From Fervidicella metallireducens AeB (lineage in GTDB: Bacteria > Bacillota > Clostridia > Clostridiales > Caloramatoraceae): a stretch of 59,739 nt of DNA. Position 1 is the stretch's first letter, and the number at the start of each line of letters is the position of its first letter. Positions 33,975 to 43,518 of the stretch are shown here, in pieces. The stretch spans positions 1 through 59,739 of the forward strand of contig NZ_AZQP01000013.1 of NCBI RefSeq assembly GCF_000601455.1, written 5' to 3'. Made by a program: the position numbers and the translations under genes. The notes beneath the pieces were generated by a model. It ran no database searches, was not told where the DNA came from, and worked only from the letters and a program-made list of their open reading frames with translations.

Positions 33975-34264
33975 ATGCAGATAAATTCAGTTAGTGCCTT
34001 AGGAATGGCAGAATCTAAAAAAATTCACAATCTTTAAATAAAAATGTAAATTTTGGCGAATTTTTACAAAAAGAACTTGATAAGGTAAATGAACTTCAAT
34101 TAAATGCTGAAGAATCTACTAAATCGCTATTAACAGGAGAAGTAACTGACATACATGAAGTTATGATTTCAACTGAAGAGGCTAGATTAGCTTTAGAATT
34201 AGCGGTACAGATAAGAAATAAAATAGTTGATGCGTATCAAGAAATAAGCAGAATGCAGATATAG
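33975..34264 (+). pseudogene. fliE: FliE rod-MS ring adaptor, one-base deletion in an A run
   Basis: FliE joins the MS ring to the rod. From ATG 33975 (GGGAG upstream) the sequence reads MQINSVSALGMAESKK, then stops at 34035. The remaining conserved FliE C terminus (FGEFLQKELDKVNELQLNAE, VTDIHEVMISTEEARLALEL, IVDAYQEISRMQI) lies one frame back and ends at 34264. One more A in the seven-A run (about 34017-34023) restores a protein of about 96 residues. A defective FliE would block flagellar assembly, so a sequencing error, or slippage on A AAA AAA, is likely. Confidence 0.88.
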
Positions 34265-34291
34265 TAGCATTCAGTTGAAGGAGTGCGTTTA

Positions 34292-35866
34292 ATGAATAAG
34301 CTTACGGAATACTTTAAGACGTTAAAGGAAAAATGGAATAATTTAAGCAAGAAAAAAAGGATTGTAATTATTTTACTAACATCAGGAATTATATTTTCAT
34401 CTATTATATTATTTGTATATTTAAATAGAGTAACTTATGCAACTTTATTTTCTAACTTAGAACCACAGGATTCTGAAAAGATCATAACAAAGCTTAATGA
34501 AGACAAAATTCAATATAAAATTAAGGGAAACTCAATTTTAGTTCCAGAAGAAAAAGTTGATGAGTTAAGAATGACAGTTCTTTCAGATGGATATATGCCT
34601 TCATCAGGAAAGGGATTTGAATTATTTGACGAAGGAAAGTTTGGAGTAACTGACTCAGAAGCGAGAATTATGTATCAAAGAGCATTAGAGGGGGAACTTG
34701 CAAGAACTATTGAGAGTTTTGAAGAAGTTGAAAAGGCAAGGGTACACCTTGTAATGCCACAGGAAACTGTTTTTACAAGGGATACTGATAAAGCAACAGC
34801 ATCAGTAACTTTAAAATTGAAAGCTACTAATACATTAAGCCCAGAACAGGTAAAGGCAATTGTTGCATTAGTCTCAGGCAGTGTGAAAAATCTGCCAAAG
34901 GAAAATGTAGAAGTTATAGATAGTAACATGAATTTATTAAGTGAAAATTTATTCAATGATATAAGTCCAACTGGAACTGTTTCTGCTTTAAAACAACAGG
35001 AATATGAAAAGCAGTTTGAAAATGGTCTTCAAAATGATTTAAAAAAAATGCTTGAAAATGTTTTTGGTGCAGGCAGGGTATCAGTTAAGGTAAATGCTGA
35101 TTTGGATTTTGATTCAAAGGAAATAACAACAATAAAATATGATAAAGATTCAATTGTTAGAAGTCAGCATAAAATTAAGGAAAATGCAAGTGATTCTTTA
35201 GGAAAAGACACAGGCAACAGTCCTATAGACAATAATACATCTAATAATATAGTAAATAGCGGAAATCAGTCTTCTAATTCAAATAGAGAAGAGGAGACTA
35301 CAAACTACGAAATTGGAGAAACAAAGGAGAATGTAGTTAAAGCTCCTGGAGAAGTAAGAAGAATGACGGTTTCAGTAGTAATTGATGGTAATCTTAGCTT
35401 TGAAGAAAAACAATCTATTCAGAACATTGTTGCAGCAGCAACTGGTTATAATCAGGAAAGAGGGGATACCATCAATATAGAAGCATTGGCATTTAACCAG
35501 GAAGCAAAGAAAAAGCTGGAAAGTGATTTAGCTGCTATGCAAAAACAAGAAGAATATGAAAAGAAAAAGAAATTCTATATTCAGGTTGGTGCAGCCTCTG
35601 CTGCTTTAATACTACTGGTTATTGCTTTAATTATATACAGAAGAAAGAAAAATAATGAAGATTTTGAAGAGGATAAACCATCCCATACAATTGATTTGAT
35701 GGTAGGGGATAATATTGTTCCAAAGCAATCAATAGCATATGAGCCTATTCTTGATGACAACGATGAAGGTATGACACTTGAACAAGAGCTTAAAAATTAT
35801 GCAAACAAAAAACCTGAACAAGTTGCAGAAGTTATAAAAACTTGGTTAGCAGAGGACGAGAGGTGA
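34292..35866 (+). CDS. fliF: FliF MS-ring protein
   Basis: FliF builds the membrane ring that houses the export gate. The 524-residue protein has two membrane segments (about 25-47 and 432-453), the YscJ/FliF periplasmic domains with YMPSSGKGFELFDEGKFG and RVHLVMPQETVFTRDTDKAT, a charged unstructured loop (about 295-345), and a C-terminal cytoplasmic tail that binds FliG (EQELKNYANKKPEQVAEVIK). ATG 34292 has AAGGAGTG upstream. FliG follows. Confidence 0.96.
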   Translation: MNKLTEYFKTLKEKWNNLSKKKRIVIILLTSGIIFSSIILFVYLNRVTYATLFSNLEPQDSEKIITKLNEDKIQYKIKGNSILVPEEKVDELRMTVLSDGYMPSSGKGFELFDEGKFGVTDSEARIMYQRALEGELARTIESFEEVEKARVHLVMPQETVFTRDTDKATASVTLKLKATNTLSPEQVKAIVALVSGSVKNLPKENVEVIDSNMNLLSENLFNDISPTGTVSALKQQEYEKQFENGLQNDLKKMLENVFGAGRVSVKVNADLDFDSKEITTIKYDKDSIVRSQHKIKENASDSLGKDTGNSPIDNNTSNNIVNSGNQSSNSNREEETTNYEIGETKENVVKAPGEVRRMTVSVVIDGNLSFEEKQSIQNIVAAATGYNQERGDTINIEALAFNQEAKKKLESDLAAMQKQEEYEKKKKFYIQVGAASAALILLVIALIIYRRKKNNEDFEEDKPSHTIDLMVGDNIVPKQSIAYEPILDDNDEGMTLEQELKNYANKKPEQVAEVIKTWLAEDER

Positions 35867-35870
35867 TTAG

Positions 35871-36884
35871 ATGTCAAGAGATGGTAAATTGACTGGTGTT
35901 CAAAAAGCTGCAATTCTCTTTATAACCTTAGGTCCTGATGCTTCTGCACCAATACTTAAGAAACTGCCAGAAACTGAACTGCAGAAGATAACCTTTGAAA
36001 TTGCAAATATGCCAAAGGTGAAGAAAGAAATTAAGGAAGAGGTTTTAAAGGAATTTGTAGATTTAAATAAAGCTAAGGATTATATAATTGAGGGTGGATT
36101 TGAATATGCTAAAAATCTTTTAAGCAGAGCATTAGGAAGTCAAAGGGCTTTAGAAATAATAGAGAAGGTTTCAGAAATAACTCAGCAATATAGACCTTTT
36201 GGTATTGCAAGAAAGGCTGATGCTCATCAATTACTAAACATTATTTTAAATGAACATCCACAGACTATAGCTTTGATTTTATGTTATTTACAGCCTGAAA
36301 AGGCAGCTCAAATACTATCAGGCCTTCCAGAGGAACTGCAGTCTGATGTAGCTAAAAGGATAGCAACAATGAGTAACACTTCTCCTATTGTTATAGAGGA
36401 GGTTGAGGAGATACTTGAAAAAAAGCTTTCAAATGTAATTCGCTCAGATATGGCTACAATTGGAGGAGTACAGTCTTTAGTTGACATTTTAAATAATGTT
36501 GATAGAGGAACTGAAAAATCAATAATAGAGGAACTTGACAGAGTACAGCCTGAACTTGCAGAAAAGATTAGAGAAAGCATGTTTGTATTTGAAGATATTA
36601 TTACTCTTGATAATTCATCTATTCAGAGAATACTAAGGGAAGTTGATCCGAAGGATTTGGCCCTTGCCCTAAAGGGTTCTTCAGAAGAAGTATCAACAAT
36701 TGTATTTAATAATATGTCAAAGAGGGCTGCTCAGACTCTGAAGGAAGATATCGAATTTATGGGACCTGTTAGACTTATAGATGTTGAAAAGGCACAGCAG
36801 GCTATAGTTGCAGTAATTAGAAGGCTGGACGATGCAGGCGAAATTGTAATTTCAAGGGGTGGAGACGATGCAATCATCCTGTAA
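35871..36884 (+). CDS. fliG: FliG motor switch protein
   Basis: FliG transmits torque from MotA to the rotor. The 337-residue protein has the FliG N, middle and C domains: LTGVQKAAILFITLGPDAS at the N terminus, the EHPQTIALILCYLQPEKAA middle motif and the C-terminal torque helix LALALKGSSEEVSTIVFNNM. Length and domains are standard. fliH starts inside its last codons. Confidence 0.97.
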   Translation: MSRDGKLTGVQKAAILFITLGPDASAPILKKLPETELQKITFEIANMPKVKKEIKEEVLKEFVDLNKAKDYIIEGGFEYAKNLLSRALGSQRALEIIEKVSEITQQYRPFGIARKADAHQLLNIILNEHPQTIALILCYLQPEKAAQILSGLPEELQSDVAKRIATMSNTSPIVIEEVEEILEKKLSNVIRSDMATIGGVQSLVDILNNVDRGTEKSIIEELDRVQPELAEKIRESMFVFEDIITLDNSSIQRILREVDPKDLALALKGSSEEVSTIVFNNMSKRAAQTLKEDIEFMGPVRLIDVEKAQQAIVAVIRRLDDAGEIVISRGGDDAIIL

Positions 36885-37629
36885 GGTAATTAAATCAACA
36901 AACATTGTAAACAACACTTTAGTTTCACCTCCTATAATGGAAAAAGTATTTAAAAATAACACTGAAATGAAGTTAGAAAAGGATAGTTTTAATATTGAAG
37001 AAATTTATAGCTCTATAATCGATGAAGCAAAGTTAAAGGCTGCTGAAGTGTTAAAGAATGCTGAGTCAACAGCAAAAAATATTATCGATTCAGCAGAAGC
37101 TAGTAAAAAAGAAATACTTAAAAAGGCAGAAGAGTCAGGCTATCAAAGTGGTTATCAGTCAGGTTATAAAGATGGATATAACTATGGAATAAATGAAGCT
37201 TTGGAAGAGGGGGAAAAAATTAAAAACCAGGCAGAAGAGCAAATTAAAAATAATCTTGAAGAATTAAAACTTCACATTAAAAAAACTGAGAAGGAGATAA
37301 TAAAACTTTCCGTTGATATTGCAAAACACATAATAAATACAGAATTATCTCTTAACCCTGATGCAGTTTATAAAATTGCTGAGAAGGCAATTACACAAGC
37401 TGTTGATAAAAAACAAGTGATTTTAAAAGTAAATCCAGGTGACTTTAACATTGTCAAAAGGCGAAAGGATGATCTTGCCATGTATGTAGAGGATGCTAAC
37501 AATATTTTTATTTTAGCTGATTCTAACATACAACAAGGCAGTGTAATAGTTGAAACACCTTCTGGATTTGTTGATGCATCCATTGATAATCAATTAGTAA
37601 CAATTTTAAAAGGTTTGTTAGGAGAGTAA
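36868..37629 (+). CDS. fliH: FliH export ATPase regulator
   Basis: FliH holds and regulates the FliI ATPase. The 253-residue protein has a coiled, charged N half (about 50-105) with a four-step GxxxG run (GYQSGYQSGYKDGYNYG), a FliH hallmark, and a V-ATPase E-like C-terminal domain (about 110-250). ATG 36868 is preferred, with AAGGGG 8 bases upstream; an extension from GTG 36859 is possible. It overlaps the fliG end by 17 bases. Confidence 0.9.
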   Translation: MQSSCKVIKSTNIVNNTLVSPPIMEKVFKNNTEMKLEKDSFNIEEIYSSIIDEAKLKAAEVLKNAESTAKNIIDSAEASKKEILKKAEESGYQSGYQSGYKDGYNYGINEALEEGEKIKNQAEEQIKNNLEELKLHIKKTEKEIIKLSVDIAKHIINTELSLNPDAVYKIAEKAITQAVDKKQVILKVNPGDFNIVKRRKDDLAMYVEDANNIFILADSNIQQGSVIVETPSGFVDASIDNQLVTILKGLLGE

Positions 37630-37632
37630 TGA

Positions 37633-38934
37633 ATGTTAAGCATAGACTATACAAAACTTATGGAAAGTTTAAAATCAATAAATCCAATTAAATTAACAGG
37701 AAAAGTAAAACGAGTTATTGGACTTACAATAGAGGTAGAAGGAATAAAGGCTTTTGTTGGTGAAGTGTGTAGAATTTATGTATCCGAAGGGAAAGAAATA
37801 CTTGCTGAAGTCGTTGGCTTTAAAGATAATACTGTTCTTTTGATGCCACTTTCAGAATTAACAGGTGTTGCTCCTGGTTCACAAGTTGAACCAACTGGTA
37901 AAACTTTAAAAGTTAAGGTTGGTAGCAGTCTTTTAGGTAAAGTTTTGGATGGACTTGGTCGTCCCATGGATTTTTCAAAAATACAAGTAGAGGATGAATA
38001 CAATTTGGACAATGATCCTCCCAATCCATTGTTCAGAAAGAGAATTGATACAATTATGTCTACAGGAATTCGTGCAATAGATGGTTTTTTGACCTGTGGA
38101 GTTGGACAAAGAGTTGGAATTTTTGCTGGTAGTGGAGTCGGGAAAAGTACACTTTTAGGAATGATAGCAAAATATTGTGATGCAGATGTAAATGTTATTG
38201 GCTTAATTGGTGAAAGAGGTAGAGAAGTTAAGGACTTTATTGAAAGGGATCTTGGAGAAGAAGGACTTAAAAAATCAGTTATTGTAGTAGCAACATCAGA
38301 CCAATCACCATTGCAGAGACTTAAAGGTGCTTTTACTGCAACAGCCATTGCAGAATATTTCAGGGATCAGGGTAAGAATGTAATGCTGATGATGGATTCA
38401 GTAACTAGATTTGCTATGGCTCAAAGAGAGATAGGCCTTACAATAGGAGAACCCCCAGCAACGAAGGGATATACACCCTCAGTATTTGCAATGCTGCCAA
38501 GGCTTATGGAAAGGTCAGGTACATCAGATAAGGGTTCTATCACCGCCTTTTATACGGTTCTTGTTGATGGCGATGATATGAACGAGCCAATTGCTGATGC
38601 AGCCAGAGGTATTCTGGATGGTCATATTGTTTTATCTAGAAAAATAGCTGCAAAAAATCATTATCCAGCAATTGATGTTTTATCCAGCGTTTCAAGATTA
38701 ATGTCTGAAATTGCAGATGATGAATTAAAGTTAAAAGCCAGTGAACTTAGAGATATAATGGCAATTTATAAAGAGTCTGAAGATTTAATTAATATAGGTG
38801 CTTACCAAAAAGGTAGTAATCCAAAGTTAGATAAGGCTATTGAACAAATGCCATTAATCGATAAATTTTTAAAACAGGCTACTAATGAACATGTTACCTT
38901 TGAAGAAATGAGATCTAAAATTTTATCAATTTAA
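37633..38934 (+). CDS. fliI: FliI flagellum-specific export ATPase
   Basis: FliI is an F1-beta-like ATPase that assists unfolding and export of flagellar substrates. The 433-residue protein has Walker A GSGVGKST (about 172-179), Walker [20 protein letters not shown] region, and [20 protein letters not shown]. It is between fliH and fliJ, as in other Firmicutes. Confidence 0.97.
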   Translation: MLSIDYTKLMESLKSINPIKLTGKVKRVIGLTIEVEGIKAFVGEVCRIYVSEGKEILAEVVGFKDNTVLLMPLSELTGVAPGSQVEPTGKTLKVKVGSSLLGKVLDGLGRPMDFSKIQVEDEYNLDNDPPNPLFRKRIDTIMSTGIRAIDGFLTCGVGQRVGIFAGSGVGKSTLLGMIAKYCDADVNVIGLIGERGREVKDFIERDLGEEGLKKSVIVVATSDQSPLQRLKGAFTATAIAEYFRDQGKNVMLMMDSVTRFAMAQREIGLTIGEPPATKGYTPSVFAMLPRLMERSGTSDKGSITAFYTVLVDGDDMNEPIADAARGILDGHIVLSRKIAAKNHYPAIDVLSSVSRLMSEIADDELKLKASELRDIMAIYKESEDLINIGAYQKGSNPKLDKAIEQMPLIDKFLKQATNEHVTFEEMRSKILSI

Positions 38935-38952
38935 TAGAAGGTGAATAAATAA

Positions 38953-39390
38953 ATGGAGAGATTCAACTTCAATTTACAAAAGGTACTAGACTTCAGAATA
39001 ACTATTGAAGATAAAAAGAAAAATGAATTTGTTGCTGCACAAAAAAATCTTTATAGGGAGCAAAAGATTCTTGAGGATTCAATTAGTAAAAAAAACAAGG
39101 TAATTAAAGATGCTGAAAATTTTAGAACAAACTTTGAGTTCCAGTCCTACGTGCAATTTATTGACGCAGTAAACAAAAAAATAGAAAACCAGAAAAAAAG
39201 GGTTATGATCTGTGAAAAAGAATTAGAAGATAAGAAGCAAGAATTGCTAAAGGCTATCTCGGATAGAAAAATTTTGGAAAAACTTAAAGAGAGGGCTTTG
39301 CAGGAATTCAATCTAGAGCAAAGTAAAAAAGAGCAGAGGTTTAATGATGACTTTGCACTTTATGCATATGTTAATAGAGAAAGGAGGTGA
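38953..39390 (+). CDS. fliJ: FliJ export component
   Basis: A 145-residue all-helical coiled-coil protein (FNFNLQKVLDFRITIEDKKK near the N terminus, then long charged heptads) that matches FliJ, the central stalk of the FliI hexamer. The call rests on coiled-coil character, size and position after fliI. The next gene's ribosome binding site lies in its last codons. Confidence 0.88.
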   Translation: MERFNFNLQKVLDFRITIEDKKKNEFVAAQKNLYREQKILEDSISKKNKVIKDAENFRTNFEFQSYVQFIDAVNKKIENQKKRVMICEKELEDKKQELLKAISDRKILEKLKERALQEFNLEQSKKEQRFNDDFALYAYVNRERR

Positions 39391-39394
39391 AATA

Positions 39395-40894
39395 TTGGAA
39401 ATTAAGGGTATTGGATTAACAGAAGATTTTTTAGCAAAATTTCCTACTGAAAAAGCTGAAAATATTGAAGAGTTTTCTCAAATACTAATAGCTTTATTCT
39501 CAAATTTAAATAGCACAGTCGTATTAAGTCAGGAAAATGTTGTAGATGGAGTTGAATTACCTGAGGTTTCAGAAGAAATTCATAATTTGTTTTTAGAAAC
39601 TTCAACTAATAAAATCTTTAACCAAGAAGCATTCAATTATTTGCATAAAGAAAATAATAATTTAAAAGTTGTTCCTGATTATAATTTGCTTGAGATGGAT
39701 TTAGGTGAAATTGAAAGTTTCATAGAAGAAAGCAAAAAAATGTTATCTGCTAATGAGACATTAACTGTTGAAAAAATGAATTCTCTCCAACAAGAAATAA
39801 TAAAACAATTAAATGAAGAAGAAAGTGGTTTTAAAGTAGAGAATTTGCGAGGATTTACCGAGCTTCTTCAAAACTTTAAATCAATACCTTTTAAGGAAGA
39901 AGAAAGTTTACAAAAGAATATTGAGGAAGGTAAAGTTTTACTTAATGGTTTAAAAACAAAAACAATAGAAAGTGCTACTGATGGCAGCACTGATGAAGTA
40001 AAACTTCAGATATTGAAGAATATAGTTCAGGAGGAACCTAATTCTAAAGAAAATGTGACTAATATTACTACAGTTAACAAACTTAATGAAGGACACTTGT
40101 TGACTGAGGAGAATCTTGGCGAAATTAATAATGTTAATAGTAATGAACTCAAAGAACAAAAAGAATCAGTACAAAGATTGAACAAGTCCTTAGAAGTTGA
40201 AGTTAAAGTGGATGAAGAAGCCATTAAACCAAATTTATTTAAGCTGGAAAATAAAAAAAATCAGCAAAATAATTTTATGAAGTTAAATTCAGGATTAGAA
40301 AATAATAACTTAAAAACTTTTAATAATGTTGAAACCTCTATTTCAGATGAGCCAAGGATTAAAGCTCAGTTAGATAGTAAAAGTGAGGATATAATAATTA
40401 TTAATCACAATTCTGCTATTTTAAATAGTTCTGAACCACAATCTATATCATCTGAAAACACAAAATTAAATAATGAAGTTATTTCAAGAATTCTGGATAA
40501 CCAGGATATTTATGAAATCATCACAGGAAAATTTAAGGCATTGAAACTTCCAGAGATAAATGAACTAAGGGTTAAGTTAAAACCTAAGGAACTGGGTGAT
40601 TTGGTGGTCAGGGTAACCCTTGAAAAGGGTCAGATAAATGGAAGTATAACAGCTGAAAAAAGAGAGGTAGCAGCTATACTTTCAAGTCATGTAGATAATA
40701 TAAAACAGGAATTGAAAAATAATAATATAAATTTAACAAATCTTTCAATAAATGCGAACAGTGAAGAAAATAAAAATAACCATCAAGGAAGAAATTTTCA
40801 GCAAAAAAATAAACAAAATAAGGAAAAGTTTATTGACATAATTAATGAAAAAATTGATGAAAACAATAAAAAAGAATTTTCAATTATTGTTTAG
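39395..40894 (+). CDS. fliK: FliK hook-length control protein
   Basis: FliK measures hook length and switches export specificity. The 499-residue protein is a long, low-complexity N-terminal ruler rich in N, E, K and S (about 1-360) with the conserved C-terminal Flg_hook domain (about 375-460; LPEINELRVKLKPKELGDLV and ITAEKREVAAILSSH). TTG 39395 is preferred because AAAGGAGGTG ends 5 bases upstream; an in-frame ATG extension lies in fliJ. FlgD follows. Confidence 0.88.
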   Translation: MEIKGIGLTEDFLAKFPTEKAENIEEFSQILIALFSNLNSTVVLSQENVVDGVELPEVSEEIHNLFLETSTNKIFNQEAFNYLHKENNNLKVVPDYNLLEMDLGEIESFIEESKKMLSANETLTVEKMNSLQQEIIKQLNEEESGFKVENLRGFTELLQNFKSIPFKEEESLQKNIEEGKVLLNGLKTKTIESATDGSTDEVKLQILKNIVQEEPNSKENVTNITTVNKLNEGHLLTEENLGEINNVNSNELKEQKESVQRLNKSLEVEVKVDEEAIKPNLFKLENKKNQQNNFMKLNSGLENNNLKTFNNVETSISDEPRIKAQLDSKSEDIIIINHNSAILNSSEPQSISSENTKLNNEVISRILDNQDIYEIITGKFKALKLPEINELRVKLKPKELGDLVVRVTLEKGQINGSITAEKREVAAILSSHVDNIKQELKNNNINLTNLSINANSEENKNNHQGRNFQQKNKQNKEKFIDIINEKIDENNKKEFSIIV

Positions 40895-40906
40895 GAGGAA
40901 GAATAT

Positions 40907-41380
40907 ATGGGGGTAACTGGTGTAACCAATAAAAATGTTGAACCTCAGAATTATAAAGGCAATAATCTGGATAAGAATGCCTTTTTAAAAATATTAACAG
41001 TTCAACTAAAAAATCAGGATCCACAGAATGCTAAGGACAACACTGAATATATTGCCCAAATGGCTCAATTTTCTGCCCTTGAGCAGTCTCAAAATTTAAA
41101 TCAGACTATGGAGAAATTGCTTGCGGTTCAGACATCTTCAGCAGAACAGTTACAATATGTAATGTTATCATTACAAAGGCAATTAACTTCTCAAAATATG
41201 ACTGAAGCTACATCTTTAATAGGAAAAAAGGTAGAGATATTGCTAGAAAAAGATAATTCAATAACTGAGCAGGTCAAAGGGGTAAAGGTAATTGATGGAG
41301 ATGTCTTCGTTATTACTGATAATGGTAAATATAGTATTAACAATGTAATTGGAGTAGGTGAATTTTCAAGTGATAGATAA
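40907..41380 (+). CDS. flgD: FlgD hook cap / scaffold protein
   Basis: FlgD caps the growing hook. The 157-residue protein has the N-terminal FlgD signature FLKILTVQLKNQDPQNAKDN, TEYIAQMAQFSALEQ, then a C-terminal small beta domain (TSLIGKKVEILLEKD). It is shorter than gamma-proteobacterial FlgD but typical for clostridia. The start ATG 40907 has AGGAGG. The next gene overlaps its end. Confidence 0.95.
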   Translation: MGVTGVTNKNVEPQNYKGNNLDKNAFLKILTVQLKNQDPQNAKDNTEYIAQMAQFSALEQSQNLNQTMEKLLAVQTSSAEQLQYVMLSLQRQLTSQNMTEATSLIGKKVEILLEKDNSITEQVKGVKVIDGDVFVITDNGKYSINNVIGVGEFSSDR

Positions 41381-41732
41381 AATTGCCTCATTTAGCAAAA
41401 TAAAAAATGAGTCTGTTGAAAGAAGAATACAATCCAGTATTGATTTTAACAAGATTTTAGAAGACGTTTCTAATGCCAGCTCACTTAAAGTATCTTCCCA
41501 TGCAATGGAGAGAATGAGGGAAAGAAATATAACTTTGGATACTAAAGATATTGAAAATCTAAGTTCTGCAGTAAAATCAATAAAGGAAAAGGGTGGAAAA
41601 GAAGCTCTAATCTTTTATAACAACGTGGCTTTTATTACAAGTATTAAAAACAACACGATAATAACAGCTGTAGATAGCAGCAATTTAAAAAATAATATAT
41701 TTACAAAGATAGATAGTGCTATTATTTTATAG
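41370..41732 (+). CDS. Flagellar operon protein, TIGR02530 family
   Basis: A 120-residue protein with the small, conserved pattern SSHAMERMRERNITLDTKDI and KGGKEALIFYNNVAFITSIK typical of this family, found between flgD and flgE in Firmicute flagellar operons. Role unknown. GTG 41370 is preferred with GGAGTAGGTG 9 bases upstream; GTG 41358 is inside that site. It overlaps flgD. Confidence 0.85.
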   Translation: MIDKIASFSKIKNESVERRIQSSIDFNKILEDVSNASSLKVSSHAMERMRERNITLDTKDIENLSSAVKSIKEKGGKEALIFYNNVAFITSIKNNTIITAVDSSNLKNNIFTKIDSAIIL

Positions 41733-41807
41733 GCTGGACCTTTTAAGGGGGCCTGAACCGTGGATTGACAGAAGCGGTAATTAATGATTTATAGGAGGTT
41801 ATTGTTT
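41733..41807 (+). other. Intercistronic gap with a locally GC-rich hairpin before flgE
   Basis: Seventy-five bases without a gene. GGACCTT (41737-41743) can pair with AAGG and GGCC further on, forming a small bulged stem in an unusually GC-rich patch for this window. The rest holds the AGGAGG of flgE. A processing or stability element between the export/hook scaffold genes and the abundant hook protein is possible. Confidence 0.3.
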
Positions 41808-43292
41808 ATGTTAAAGTCTTTATTTTCTGGTGTAAGTGGAATGAAAGGCAACCAAACTAAAATGGATGTAATTGGTAATAATATAGCAAATTCAAATACA
41901 ACAGCATTTAAGTCAGGTAGAGTAACTTTTAAGGATATGCTGAATCAAACTCTAGAGGGTGCTAATGAAAAATCAACAACAAGGGGTGGAACAAACCCAA
42001 AACAAGTAGGTATTGGGGTTAGCGTTTCAAGTATTGATACAATAATGAAACAAGGGGCCCTGCAGCCAACAGGAAGGGATACAGATTTAGCTATTGAAGG
42101 AAATGGATTTTTTATAATTTCTGATGCTGAGGGTTATGATGTTAGATATACAAGGGACGGTTCATTTACACTTGACAAGGATGGGAATTTAATTACATCA
42201 ACAGGTTTATATGTTCAGGGTATATTGTTGGATAAAGCAACTCCAGTAAATATGCTAACCAAAACAGCTTTTCCAGCAGATTTAAGTAACCTATCATTAA
42301 AGCCAATTAAAATTCAACCACAGTATACTCCAACTGTTAGTATAGGTGGATTTGACATTAAGGTTGGTCCTGGGCTTCAAGATTATAAATTTATACTTGG
42401 AAAAGTAGACAAGACTGCTTCAACTACTGCTACTGTAAATACAACAGATAAAGTAATTACTCTAGAGGGTAATTTTGAAGAGGGAAAAGTTTCCCCAAGT
42501 GATTTGGCTACTCAGATTAACTCAGCTTTAGCTGGTAAAATAGACGAAACAGTTATGGTAACTGGTTCTCCAAATAAAAATGCTTTAAGCGGTGAGCAAA
42601 CTGAAAAAATAAATGTAGCTGATTATATACCTGCTGTTAAGGTTGGAGGATTTGAATTCAGTGTAGGCAATGAACTAATTGGATGGAAATTTAAAATTGG
42701 TAAGAAGGATGATAATACATCTACGACTGCAATTGTAGATAAGGTAAATAAAATTATCACAATTGATGGTGATTTTGACAATACAACAACACAAGGTATG
42801 GTACAAGCTAGTGACCTAGAAGCAAAAATAAATGCACAACTTAAGACTGATGGTATAACAACAACAATTAAGGTGAAGGGAACAGCATTAGAGGGAACAC
42901 TTTCTGGGGAAACAACTGAGGAAATAAAAGAGAACTTATTAAAACTGGTAAGTTTCGGAATAGAAAAGGATGGAACAATTAAAGGAATATATGGTGATAA
43001 GGCTGTTGTTATTGGAAAGGTTATGCTGGCTAATTTTACAAATGCAGCTGGACTTGAAAAAGCTGGGGACAACTCATTTAAAAAGACTGCAAATTCTGGG
43101 AATCCACAGGTTGGCTATGCTGGTAGCAATGGTTATGGAAGTGTAAATCAAGGTGCCCTTGAAATGTCAAATGTAGATTTAGCAAATGAATTTACTGATA
43201 TGATAATAGCTAGCAGGGCTTTCCAAGCCAACTCAAGGACTATTACAACATCAGATGAAATGATACAAGAGCTTATAAACCTTAAGAGATAA
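41808..43292 (+). CDS. flgE: FlgE hook protein, with a tandem-duplicated middle domain
   Basis: FlgE forms the hook. The 494-residue protein has the N-terminal rod/hook signature (KMDVIGNNIANSNTTAFKSG), the DLAIEGNGFFIISD and YTRDGSFTLDKDGNL motifs, and the C-terminal NVDLANEFTDMIIASRAFQA. Between residues about 173 and 373 is a tandem repeat of about 100 residues: YTPTVSIGGFDIKVG versus YIPAVKVGGFEFSVG, and SGEQTEKI versus SGETTEEI. ATG 41808 has a strong AGGAGG; an in-frame extension from 41784 has no support. The duplicated part is probably the exposed D2 domain. Confidence 0.95.
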   Translation: MLKSLFSGVSGMKGNQTKMDVIGNNIANSNTTAFKSGRVTFKDMLNQTLEGANEKSTTRGGTNPKQVGIGVSVSSIDTIMKQGALQPTGRDTDLAIEGNGFFIISDAEGYDVRYTRDGSFTLDKDGNLITSTGLYVQGILLDKATPVNMLTKTAFPADLSNLSLKPIKIQPQYTPTVSIGGFDIKVGPGLQDYKFILGKVDKTASTTATVNTTDKVITLEGNFEEGKVSPSDLATQINSALAGKIDETVMVTGSPNKNALSGEQTEKINVADYIPAVKVGGFEFSVGNELIGWKFKIGKKDDNTSTTAIVDKVNKIITIDGDFDNTTTQGMVQASDLEAKINAQLKTDGITTTIKVKGTALEGTLSGETTEEIKENLLKLVSFGIEKDGTIKGIYGDKAVVIGKVMLANFTNAAGLEKAGDNSFKKTANSGNPQVGYAGSNGYGSVNQGALEMSNVDLANEFTDMIIASRAFQANSRTITTSDEMIQELINLKR

Positions 43293-43305
43293 TGGGGTAT
43301 AGATT

Positions 43306-43518
43306 ATGATTTTGTTAACTGCATTAAATAATAAAGTTTTTTATTTAAATTGTGATATGTTTGAAAAAATAGAGGTTACCCCTGATACAGTAATTACTCT
43401 TTCTAATGGAAAAAAGTTTGTAGTTCTTGAAACACCAGAGGAGATAATTAAAAGAATTATTGATTTTAGAAAGAAATATATGACTTCTTTGCCGGAGGTA
43501 AACTATGAAAAAGAATGA
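43306..43518 (+). CDS. flbD: FlbD family protein
   Basis: A 70-residue protein with the small FlbD pattern: MILLTALNNKVFYLNCDMFE, TPDTVITLSNGKKFVV, then a PEEIIKRIIDFRKKYM end. This family is common between flgE and motA in Firmicutes. The Caulobacter FlbD regulator is unrelated. Function unknown. motA starts 13 bases inside its 3' end. Confidence 0.88.
   Translation: MILLTALNNKVFYLNCDMFEKIEVTPDTVITLSNGKKFVVLETPEEIIKRIIDFRKKYMTSLPEVNYEKE

Noticed and set aside
37776-38348. 190-codon minus-strand open frame over fliI
   Set aside because: Reverse-frame shadow of a highly conserved ATPase gene; no binding site and no recognisable protein.
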